NCBI GenBank assembly: GCA_002633025.1
Contig: NMRB01001079.1
Coordinates: forward strand, 76,947 to 140,946
Source: Notospermus geniculatus
Taxonomy: Eukaryota; Nemertea; Pilidiophora; Heteronemertea; Lineidae
Length of the DNA: 64,000 bases
Reading direction: 5' to 3'
Shown: positions 31,201 through 43,200 of the stretch, one piece after another
Layout of the letters: every line of letters begins with the position of its first letter
Position numbering within the stretch: position 1 is the first letter of the stretch
Made by a program: the position numbers and the translations under genes
Notes under the pieces: model-generated
What the model was told of the DNA's origin: nothing
Databases searched by the model: none
Seen by the model: only the letters and a program-made list of their open reading frames with translations

Positions 31201-34200
31201 CCTATCATTATGGATTCAGGCTTCTCATCTAATCATTGGAAGACTTACCCAGGGTTTTGTCCCAATTTGTTCAATACATGGAAATGTCTTCACCATTTTC
31301 TGTCCAATTGCATCATACTCGCTACGACTGTCAATATGTGGAAATTTCTCTCTGTAGTAATCTGCACTTTCGCGGATCATCTGTGACCAAACTTTAGTAG
31401 CACTGTTTTCCGCAAGTGATATTCTCACCCTGCTTGAGAACGGTGGGAGTGGTGTATACATGTTAACTTTAAGGCCTGAAAAAAAGGAAGAAATTGGAGT
31501 ATCAAAATAATTCTTGTTGATATTCACAACCGACAATGCGAGTGCCGTAGTCATAAATCCCAGGCGCGGGTTGAGAAAACCCGGAGATCATTAGAATGCA
31601 TATTCATTGCCAGTCAAAAATTGTAGTTTCTAAAAATGCTATAGTTGCCAAAATACACACTGATTTTTAGGAAATTGGCCTCACCTGAAGATGGAGAAGT
31701 CTCCAGGTCATTTCGCCCGAGTGAAGGACCATCCATTGTGTCCATTTTGTCATCATCACTGCGGTTGGTTGGTTGCTGGGGAGCAGGTACCGTATCTTTC
31801 GCAGGTAGCTGTTGTTTAAACACGACAGATTGTGGACTCCATGATTCACTGGTTTGAAGTAGCATAAGAACACTGTCGCGACACATAGCCAGGACGTCAT
31901 TGTCGTCCACCTCAGTTCCATCATTTTCAGTAACCACTCGTATGCCTGGACAAAGCAATCCCAATTTGGCCGCACCTGAAAGTGAAAATGGGACGTGTCA
32001 CTCAGGAAATTTCTCAGGGATCGAAACAACAATTAGGCTTTAAAAAATGTCTTGTTTCGGGTCATGTCAGTTTGAAAAATTAGGGTCGGTCGGTCGGAAT
32101 AATTTTTTTTTTTTTTAAATGTTTTCCCAAAGTTTGCTTGAAAAACTGTGTGTAAAATAGGAAACGTCAGCTGAAATAACGAAGTGGAACTGATCTGTAA
32201 CATAGGGGGCCTAGGAAGAGCTGTAGATTCTACCATGTCATGAATGTTCCTTCTTCAATTGTTCTTCTCTTGTAATTTTTTGAAAGTTTTAATTGAAACA
32301 AGAGGCCCATGGGCCTTGCGCTCAGCTGACTCTGGAATAGTTGTTTTGAGTGGTATCTATAGTGGGCAATTGTTTCCAAGGTGGAGAGGACATTGTGTGT
32401 AAACTTGTTGTTTATTGAAAACAGGAGGATTACAAGAGAATGGTGTTTCTTATCAGGTAATTTGTTAAACAGAATTAACACTGGAAATGTGCAACACTCA
32501 GAGACATTACACCAGAATTAACACTGGAAACGTGCAATACTTAAAGATGTTACACCAGAACTAACATTGAAAACGTGCAATACTCAGAGATATTACACTG
32601 AGAATTAACACTGGAAACTTGCAACACTCAGAGATGTTTCACCAGAATCAGTGTTGAAAACGTGCAACACTCCAGAGATGTCAGTGTGCCTAAGGCCCTT
32701 GACTTGTCATTGTGAAGGAGAGTGACCCCCTCTTGCCTTCGTTAGCTCTCGTCAGGGAGATGAGAAAGCCAACGGTAGAAATCACGAAGTTCGAAGGTGA
32801 TGCAACGAAATTCAAACAGTTTCAGCGACAGTTCCAAGCACGTATAGTCAGCAATACTGATTCAATTGATGAGCGCATGCAGTATTTGATGCAGTTTACG
32901 AGTGGTGAAGCAAACAAGATTGTGGCAGGCTACGCCCATCTGCCTGCCGACGTAGGTTTTGATGCCGCGAATCGAGAGCTTAACAGACGCTATGGTGATC
33001 CATACTTCATTGGGAGGGCTTATGTTGAGAAAGCCTTGAATTGGCCCGTGGTAAAGTCTGATGATGCGTACGCACTGGATTCCTATGGCATTTTCCTGAG
33101 AGAATGTCAGTATGCGACGGCGGAGTTGGCCGAGATGAAAATGCTAGAATACTCGGACAATCTGAAGCAACTTGTGGGGAAGCTACCTTACCGGTACCAT
33201 GACAAATGGAGGAACATTGTTTTTGATCTCAGAAAGCGTGATGAGACAGTAGGGTTTCATCACTTTGTTGATTTCGTGGTCCGCGAAGCCAGAAAGCTGA
33301 ACGACCCGGTGTTTGGGAAGAGTGCTCTCCAGCCTTCGCGTGAGTCGTCAACGGGACCCACCAAGCCAACGCCAAAGCCACGGAAATTCCCGCCGAAACC
33401 ATCTGCTACCGAACATGCCCCGCCGGCTCGTACGTTGATGAATACAACCACTGATGCGGATGCGAACAAGACCCAGACCGGTTGCCCCCTGTGCAGTCAA
33501 AGTCATAAGATTGCCAAGTGTTCACAGTTGCTCGATAAAGATATTGCGGCCCGTCATCAGTGCATTAAAGGTCTGAAACTCTGTTTCAATTGTTTAGGCT
33601 GGTCTCACCGAGCTAGAGAGTGCAAAGCCTCGCGCTGTCGTAAAGAAAGATGCGGTGGTCCACATCATACCCTGTTACATCGTGAAGTGACGAAATCGAA
33701 TGCTGACCTGATTCCAAAGGTGCCGCCTACACAGCCCACTGAACTGAAGCCAGCCTCCAGTAATAGTAACAACACGTTCGCTCTGTTGGAGGAGGAAAGG
33801 GATGCTTTCTTTCTGCTAGTGCCAGTCTACGTGAGTGCCAATGGGAGGACCGTCCAGACAGTAGCCCTGATTGACTGTGCCAGTGATGTGACGTTGATTA
33901 GTGATGAGCTATCCAAGGACTTAGGTTTGAAAGGGAAGAAGCAGGATCTGACAGTGAACACCGTTAACTCGTCGTCCGTCTGGCACACAAGGTTGGTGCA
34001 GTTCAGGATACGATCTCTCGATGTGAATTCTCCACACTCACTGTTTGTCACTGGAGCCCGGTCCGTCAAAATGAACACATTTCAATGCTCACCACAAGTC
34101 CTGCGTGAGGAATGGCAACATTGCAGTGGTCTCGGTATCCCAGAGAGAATTGATCAAAGAGAGGTACAGATCTTGATTGGAGTGGACAACCCAGAAGCCA

Positions 34201-37200
34201 TCGTGCAATGGGAAGTAAGACGTGGTAAACCAGGAGAACCGCTTGCTGTGCGTACAACGTTAGGATGGGCGCTCCTAGGAATCGCTAGCCGTCAGGGAGG
34301 AGGAGATTCGGATTCTGCTTCAGCTTCCGTAAGCTCGATTTCTGGAGTTAACACTCGCAGTTCAGACCAGGAACTGTTGGATCAACTTGGAAGGTTTTGG
34401 TCAACAGAATCATTTGGTGTTACTGCAGAGTACACCAAGCCGATGTCGGTCAAGGATAAGAGAGCAGCTAAGATATTGGAAGAGACTACCACTCTAATCG
34501 AAGGCCATTATCAAGTGGGCATGTTGTGGGATGATCCGCAAGTGACGCTACCAAACAATCGTGCAGTGGCCCTTCGACGTTTTGAGCTGTTACAGAAACG
34601 TTTCAATCGAGAGCCTGAGTATGCGAAGCTGTATGAAGAGACTTTGCTGGGATATGTCTCCAAGGGATATGCGAGGGAATTGACGCCCGAAGAAGCTGCG
34701 GAGGAATCGAGAAGGACTTGGTATTTACCTCACCATGGAGTGGTCAGTGCCAACAAGCCTGGACGTGTCCGTGTTGTGTTCGATGCTGCCGCACAGTACG
34801 GAGGAAAATCCTTGAATACGTCACTCATGTCTGGTCCAGATCTTCTAAACAGTCTCTTTGGCGTAATACAGAGGTTTCGGTTGTTCCAGATTGGGGTTAT
34901 AGCCGATATTGAAGCTATGTACCATCAGGTGCGCGTCTCTCCTGAGGACGCTGACGCCTTACGCTTTCTCTTCAAGGAAGACGCCCATTTGCCAGGGCCG
35001 CCAAGAACCTATCAGATGGTGTCGCATGTCTTTGGAGCGACAGACTCTCCAGCATGTGCCATATATGCGCTCAAACGAACAGCCATGGACAATGCCCAAG
35101 ACTTCAGCACCGAGTCTGTCAGAACGATTCAGGAGGACACCTACATGGATGATCTCGCCACATCAGTGGAAACTGTACCTGATGCCATATCGTTGGCCAA
35201 GGAACTGAAAGAACTGGGAAGCAGAGGAGGCTTCAGATGGCATAAATGGGCCTCGAATGCAAGAGACGTGGTAGTGGCCATGAATAGTGAAGGCACGGCA
35301 GTTCAAGTATTTGACGAACAACCAGATGTCCAGAGGACACTCGGGATTCAATGGGAGCTCCGAGACGACAGTGACAAATTTGTCTTCGTGATCAACCCCC
35401 CTGCTAAGCCATGTACGAAGAGAGGTGTCATCAGTGTCACAGCCTCGATTTTCGACCCATGTGGATTCATCAGCCCGTTCACGGTCCGCGCTAAAGTCCT
35501 AACACAAGAACTCTGGAGAACAGGAATCGGCTGGGATGATCCGCTTCCAGAAGAGTTGGCCAACAAATGGTTGTCATGGTTGACAGAGCTGCAGGATCTT
35601 ACTGTCTTCCACTTGCCACGACACCACCTGGACTTCACGATGACTGCAACAGAAGTGGAGATTCACATGTTCAGCGATGCATCAGAAAGGGCATTTGCAG
35701 CTGTAGGATACTTACGCTATCGGACCCAGGCAGGAGATCTTGTCTGTTCCTTCTTGGCTTCGAAGTCCCGAGTTGCACCGTTGAAAACGCTTTCGATCCC
35801 GCGACTGGAATTGCAAGGAGCGGTGCTTGCTGCTCGGCTAGGAAAGCTGATAAAGGATGAGTTACGTACGCGTGTGGAACTGAGGAGGCTGATCTATTGG
35901 ACTGACTCCGAGGTTGTCCTGCGATATCTCCAGAATGATACGAGAAGATTCAAGCCATTTGTGGCGAACCGTACGGCAGAGATATTGGAGTTGACAGACG
36001 CAGAAGATTGGCGCCATGTTCCCACGAACCTGAACCCTGCAGATTGTTGCACACGTGGTCTCGCTGCTGCCTCCCTCTGTCCAACCAGCCTTTGGTTTCA
36101 GGGACCTGACTTCTTGCGCCAAACAGAAGAACATTGGCCGGCTAGTAGCGACATGGTGAGCACTGAGATCGACGAAGATGATGTGGAGATCAAGAAGATA
36201 GCGAAGCCAGTAGCAATCCACAACGTTATGTCTGAAGGGAATGAAGATCCGGCCCCTCTGGATGGACCTCCAGTTATGGCCTACGCTGACGTGAGTGATG
36301 TCTTGAAGCCAGCCAACTTCTCCACGTGGGGAAAGTTGATACGAAGAACAGCATGGATGCAGAGAGCGATTTGTAACCTAGCATCGAAGATTCCAAGACT
36401 TGGGCTGCAACCACGCCGTGGAGCTAATCTCAGCGTTGAAGAGTATGACGAAGCCACACTCCATTGGGTGCGAGTAGCTCAGCGGGAAAGTTTCGCCGCG
36501 GAACTCACCGCCTTGAAGAATGAGCAGCAGATTGATCGGAGGAGTCCTCTAGTCCCGCTTATCCCGTTCTTTGATGAGAAGACCCAGTGCTTGCGAGTGG
36601 GTGGACGATTGAGAAAGGCTCCTATACCGTCTGATGCAAAACACCAGTTGATCCTTCCTGCGGACCATCATGTTTCACACCTATTGGTCAATCACATCCA
36701 CGTAACCCTTGCTCATGGTGGGCAGGAACACACAATTGCGGAGATTCGTCGCAAGTATTGGTTGGTTCGAGCTAGGAAGATTGTCAAGCATGTCATTGCT
36801 TCATGTGGATTATGCCGTCGAGCTAAAATTCGGCCTGTTATACCTAGGATGGCTGACCTGCCAGGATGTCGCCTGTCTGTGTCTTCGGGTGCATTCTACG
36901 CGACGGGAATCGACTACTTCGGCCCTATGTTGGTGAAGATACGCAGGAGCACAGAGAAAAGATGGGGATGTTTATTCACCTGCATGGCCACTCGTGCCAT
37001 ACATCTGGAGCTCGCTGGATCATTGGAAACTGATGACTTTCTGCTATGCTTGCGGAGCTTCATGGGTCGACGCGGAAACCCACACGACATATTCAGCGAT
37101 AATGGCACGAATTTTCATGGCGCCGAGGCCGAGTTGGCACGTTGTCTGAAGAACCTTGAGGAAAGTAAGATCCAAGGCTTACTTGCGCCAAGAGGAGTGA

Positions 37201-40200
37201 CATGGCATTTCAACCCACCGGCGGCCCCACATTTCGGTGGGGTCTGGGAACGACTGGTCCAGTCAGTCAAGACTGCCCTGAAAGCCATTCTGAAGAACGT
37301 CCTGGTGTCCGAACCTGTCTTGCGAGCTGCATTGATTGAGGTGGAGGCAACACTAAACAGCCGGCCCATCACGTACAACAGTCCTGACCCAGAGGATTAT
37401 ACTGCTCTCTCGCCGAACCACTTTCTTCTGGGAAGAGCGGACAACACGGTACCTCCAGTGGTGTGCCAAGACCGGGAAATAGACAGTCGCCAGCGTTGGA
37501 GACAGTGCCAGGTTATTGCGGATCGAGTTAATCGTCGGTGGCTACAAGAATACCTGCCGAAGTTGACCTTGAGGCCTCGTTGGTTTGATGATGGAAGAGC
37601 CGTCAAAGAGGGTGATTTGGTATCCCTGATAGAAGAGGATGTACCACGCGGAAGGTGGGAGCTCGGAAGGATTGTCGCAACTCATCCAGGTGACGACGGA
37701 AGGATTCGTTCAGTTGATGTGAAGACGGCCAGGAACGTCCTTCGTAGGCCAGTTGCGAAGTTGTGCGTTTTGGAGGAAAGTCTGGATGATATCTTGTCTG
37801 AGTGTGAGAGTGATGCAAAAAATGTGAAAACAGGGTGAAGTTCTGGAACCTCTCCCCTGCTATAGTCGCCTCAGTGTAGTGTAGTGATATAAAGAGGCTT
37901 AGTTGATTCTTGGATGGATAGATTCTTATTCAGCAGCCGAGTGATGCTGCCGGGGCTTAATGTAGTCTCATGTGTATTTGCTTATAAGTGGATTCGTTTA
38001 AGTTGCGAAACGTTCTGTTGAGAAGTTGTCATGTCTTATCGCAAATTTTCTTATGGTATCGCTTGTTGGATAAGTTGTTAGACTCCGTCAGGGGGGCGGG
38101 TATGTCGCCGATTGGAAATCAGCTTTATCATGTTTATTGTTTTTCTGATTCACCCTTCTGGCTGTCAACCTCACGGATATTGGATTTTTTGGATGGGTCC
38201 CATTTGTGGTACTTCACTCAGTGGCCTCTATACATGCCCCTTAACACGTCGTGTCGGCAGATCATGGAGATCTGAAATGAAATCTCGTAATAAACATTTT
38301 CTTAGTTCAACAATATTGCTGGAATCCATTCAGTATTGTGTTTCAAAAATCGCAAACTCGTCTGACGAAGGTCTACTTGTCGCCGATTGGAAATCAGCTT
38401 TATTGTTTTTCTGATTCACCCTGTATGGGGTTATTGATCGGATTGTACTGTATGACGTCATGACGCAGGCCTATGACCTTTCGCTTGGTCACGTGGTTAG
38501 CCGACCGCATGCATTTGTGCTCTGTTGAAGATTTTGTGATGGAATCTGGGGCGATTGCCAGAGTTCCACCTGAATACCGTTGAAACATGCAAAATCATTA
38601 CTGAATGTATGAAATCTCTGTGGGAGTTGCTAGGAGAGTAACCTGTAACTATCTGTAAGTGTTTGTCTTGTCATTATAAGTTTCTTGTACTCTGTGGAGG
38701 CCCGTTGTTTGCCTCGGCCGAATCTCGGTCACTTTGCGTAATGGCCGCCCATCTGTTGCACGTGTTGACTGGGTGTGGCCCCGGGCGATGCCGTCTCGTT
38801 CTTGGACGCCCGTTGTGTGGAATTTAGTGTTTAATCCCAAGTTTGGGTCTTATAAGTCGTGTACATGTAGGTGAAAGGTATCATATTGTAACTCAGCGCG
38901 ACTGAGGTAGGAATTTAGGCATGGGTCACGCCCACACTTGACACTAGCGGCGAAATATCGTGCCTCATTTCACCACTAGCGTAGGTGGAATGCCGTCATT
39001 TTTGATTTTGCCGGCGCGCATGTAGAAATAGTTCGGTCGGGCCTAATCACACAATTCTTTCTAATTAGTATTCAGTTCATTTCTAATACCACTTGTTATC
39101 AACACGAAGTCCTTTTAGTCTGAAAACATTCGCCTGGAACCCAACAGCACCNCAATCAACCTGATTTACACGATGTTTAATCGACGCTCAGACTCAACGG
39201 CTTCCCACTAGCCGGAATTCCGGCTATTTTTCTGAGTTGCGGATACCTGGGCTTCGAATAGAATAGAATAGAATATTTATTTCTCTCTCAATAAAACCTA
39301 CAAAGGGTTATCATGAGGTTAGCAAAAATGTAAACAGCAACAATGAAGTTATGACAGCTCTTTCAGGATTACAGTACACATTTTGGATAATGTTAATAGT
39401 TTAGTTCTGCTTTTCCAGTTAAAAAATTGACTAAGTTTACTTTCATAAAATAATCGAGGGCGCCCCATTCTCAAATTTGGAAATAACTCTCTCCTCTTAA
39501 CATCAAAATAAGAACAGTGAAAGAAGTAGTGGACCTCGTCGAGCACATCCTCATCATTACAGAGTGAACAAACAGTCACATTAGGTTCATGGTTGTACAA
39601 TCTAGCTCTAACTGCAGGTAGTTTGGTTGAACCACATCTAAAAATACAAACATTTCTATAGTACGATAATTTCTTGAGGTATACCTCGAGACCAAAATCA
39701 ATCTTAAATGTGCGATAGCACTGAACACGACCGTCGACGGTCATCAGCCCGCCATTTTTGAATGAACTGATCTTTTAAATTCTGTGTAACCAAAATTTTC
39801 AGCTGTTCGGGTGACATTAAACTAGGAGATTGCCAAATCATGCCAAGTCCACAGTTGTTTAGTACCGGGGTAGATGTCTATAGCCCTTTTTACACGGTGC
39901 TGGTTCGAGGAAACCTACCTCCACCCTCCTCGGGCGGGTTCGGTTCAGGATGGATTGATCGCTTTTACACGGTGCGGGTTACCGAACCCGCCTCGATCTA
40001 GTTCGAGGTCGGTTCGTTCAAACGCGTGCCACCAGATGGCGTGTATCAACATTTACAGTTATCGCAAGTAAGAAATATCACAAAAATAATCACTTAAAAT
40101 CGATAAACTATGCTTAAAAGAGTTTTTTGCCCTTGCCTAAGTACAAATCGATTAAACACTTCAATGTAAGGACATGGTCCATAGTTGAAAAACCAGACCT

Positions 40201-43200
40201 AAAACCGGTTTGTTCTTTACCAATGACATCATATAAATTTACAAATTCTACCAAACGTCTGTTCAGTACGGCAGTAAACAGCTTACCTATACAACTCAAC
40301 AGTGTTATTCCTCTATAGTTTGATGGATCGTTAGCATCACCTTTTTTCTTATAAATAGGTTTAATCATGTGCATTGAATTGGGCGTAGTGACACCTATTG
40401 GTCAGCACGCTGACCGCTCCTATTATAGGCCTTGGCATTCAGTGGTCCGCTGATTTGCACATTCTTCAAAATTTTGACCAGCGTCAACACAAAGCTCTGG
40501 TCGCTGTTTATGAAGAGTTGCACGCAGATGACAATTACATGTATAAGAACGATGATGCACACAGTGGCAAATATCAGAAATTGCGATATTGGGACTGGAG
40601 TACTTACAAAAGTTCAGTTCGAGCAGGATGCGGTAATTCAATATTTGATTATCTCTAGGAAAACCGCATTCTTTCCTACCGTCTAATGAAACGTCTTCCG
40701 CTAGTCCCACCGATTGCAACTGACAGAATCAAAACTCGTCCATTAATACATTTCCACATAGTCGAACCCGAAAAATTACTGGTTATAGTCGAATATGTGG
40801 AATTACCTTATGGTTATCAAAGGATAATGGTTTACAGACCCACTCCTAGCCACAATGCTGTCCGTTTTCAGTTAGAATGCAACTGCTCGTATTATTATGA
40901 AAATGATGCCACACGTGTTAAAGAATTTAGAGTTTCAACGTACTATGTTTTTCTGTATTGGAAAGCTTGGAAGACAGGGCATTCTTTGAAAGAGGGAAAA
41001 CTATTTGATTTTTTGGTTGGGAAATTTACAGGTCGTATACTACTTCCGAGACATAGTTTAGACTACAAGTGTGGTGCAATTGCCTTCGGTTTGGAGGGGA
41101 AGAGGCACATTGATGTGTCCTTCTATTTTATTAACAGGCATATATTCGCTGTTTGGTGCCGTCGTCCAAAACCAAACTTCATTATAATTTATGTTACACA
41201 CTTTAAGAATACAAGTCATGAATTGATAGTCAGCTTCTTTCCCCGAAAAATATTAAGTTTTGCAGGAGTAAACTGCAGATCCGAGTACGTCTACACAAAT
41301 TACGACAGCTCTGACTTTTTGTTGCTTTTTTTCAAGCGAGATATCACTTTTGTTAGTTGGCGTTATACTACAAAAAACCAGAAGCTGATCACGCACAAAC
41401 AACAAACATTCGCTCTCCCAACCAATTATACGGCTTTGTATAATGAATTCGGGACATCGTTGATACGATTTTGGGATAGTCATCCAACACCAGTACGGTT
41501 AGGGGTATTCAAAGTGCATGGATCCTGCTTCCCTAAAATGCCTTTGCACCCTCCTGTCGATTTGGTTCAGAAGACAATTATCCGTATACTCGGGAAGACC
41601 GACGATTTCGATACAGTAACCTTTAAAACGTTTGGTAGATTTGATTTTTTTATTCAAAACAGTGAAGGTAGGCTATTGCATATTCACCCTTCGAGAGCCC
41701 GTCAGGGCGATTCGCATCGGCATGTCTTGGTGAATATTTATGGACCAATAATTTGATAGTTTGCTCTCTAAAAACGGACGAGTGAATTTTTCGCTCATTC
41801 TAAAGATCGAATCAGTTTTGGCTCTAAAAGATTGGAATTCGAGTGAAATACTCAATAAAGTAGCTCTTTCATTTTAAATTCGTTCCAAAGAACAAGCTAA
41901 TAATTCGAGCGAATGTGAAAGATCGAAATCTCATCACCATTCGGAACTTCCGAATGCAACTGCTCGGCAATTTCCGTAGATACGCGCATTTCCCCTCGGA
42001 CACAAGTCCAAGGCAGCCATCTTGAACGCGCAACGATCGCTGCCCGTTTGTGAGAATTCAGATGCTGTCGCCTCATCACACCTGCGCATGAACTAAATAG
42101 GTCGCATAAGGTATCTTGCAGCTAAGCGACGTAACGGACGAAAATTACTTATGCGGCGACGTATAGTACGATATTCTCCAACGAAATGTCTCCATACTAC
42201 AGTCTTACACTATTAATGCCCCTACCGCCAATCTACCCCACGCTTGGAGAATGATTTTCGTCATCACGCCTTCGGCATAATGTAATAACGTCTGTCAGTC
42301 TATTGGCCAAGATCTAATTCNTTTTATACTGATTAGCCATGTGCTAGGTGCGATAAGGCCTATACAACTCAACAGTGTTATTCCTCTATAGTTTGATGGA
42401 TCGTTTTTTTCTTATAAATAGGTTTAATCTTGGAGGAATAACCTTGGAGTATAATTCCTCCAAGGTTTAATCAAACCAATAGTCCAACTCGAAGGAATCT
42501 TACCAGATTCCAGAATGACATTAAACAAATTGCGATAAAACACAATGAACAAGTCAGCGGTGGCAATTATAAAATCATTTGTGACCAGGGACCTTATTCA
42601 CAAAGCCCCCGTAACTTTAAGGCGGGGGGCTACCTATAGCTGAGCTCATTCCCTAGTGGCAATCCACGGAACTGGCCTTTGTGCGACCAGTCATTCACAT
42701 TCAGATTAAATCCGCTCACCATGGTATACTGTTTTCGAAAACCAATCTTCAGTGTACGTGCCGACCCTAAATCTTTTGTGTCTACTGCGGGTATTGTTCA
42801 GCTCTGTCACTGGTGCTTTGGTCACAAGTGGCCGAACAGAGTTTACTCAAAGGGCGCCAAATGCCAGTAATTAAAACTTAATTGAAAAAGTGAATTGACG
42901 GTGGGAATTTATCATGAAAGACTAGCATTTTGTAATAACCGAAGCTTGAAAAATTTTTCCTAGTCCCTTTAAAATGCCTATACAGCTGACCAATCATAAA
43001 CTCCGGTGTTTCCTTACCTCTGCCTTTAGTACTAACTAGTTTCCAAAAACTACGAGGGTCAGTTGATTTGAGATTTTTCAACTCATTTACAAAACGCTTA
43101 TTATAATCATGATAGCTCTTTTTTATTATCTTCTTATACTTTTTACCTTCGATTTTAACCTGCCGTGCATTATTCTCCGTTCTTATCCGCTTATACCGAG

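Noticed and set aside
38379-38424. 3' LTR boundary of the BEL element
   Set aside because: The repeated phrase is only ~45 bp, both copies lie 3' of the polyprotein, and neither occurs on the 5' side.
38926-38953. Inverted relation to 45340-45365 (CACACTTGACACTAG) as TIRs of an element
   Set aside because: Match is only about 25 bp without flanking duplication; more likely two fragments of one repeat.
41253-41483. - strand ORF inside the 356-residue ORF
   Set aside because: Shadow frame of the longer + strand ORF.
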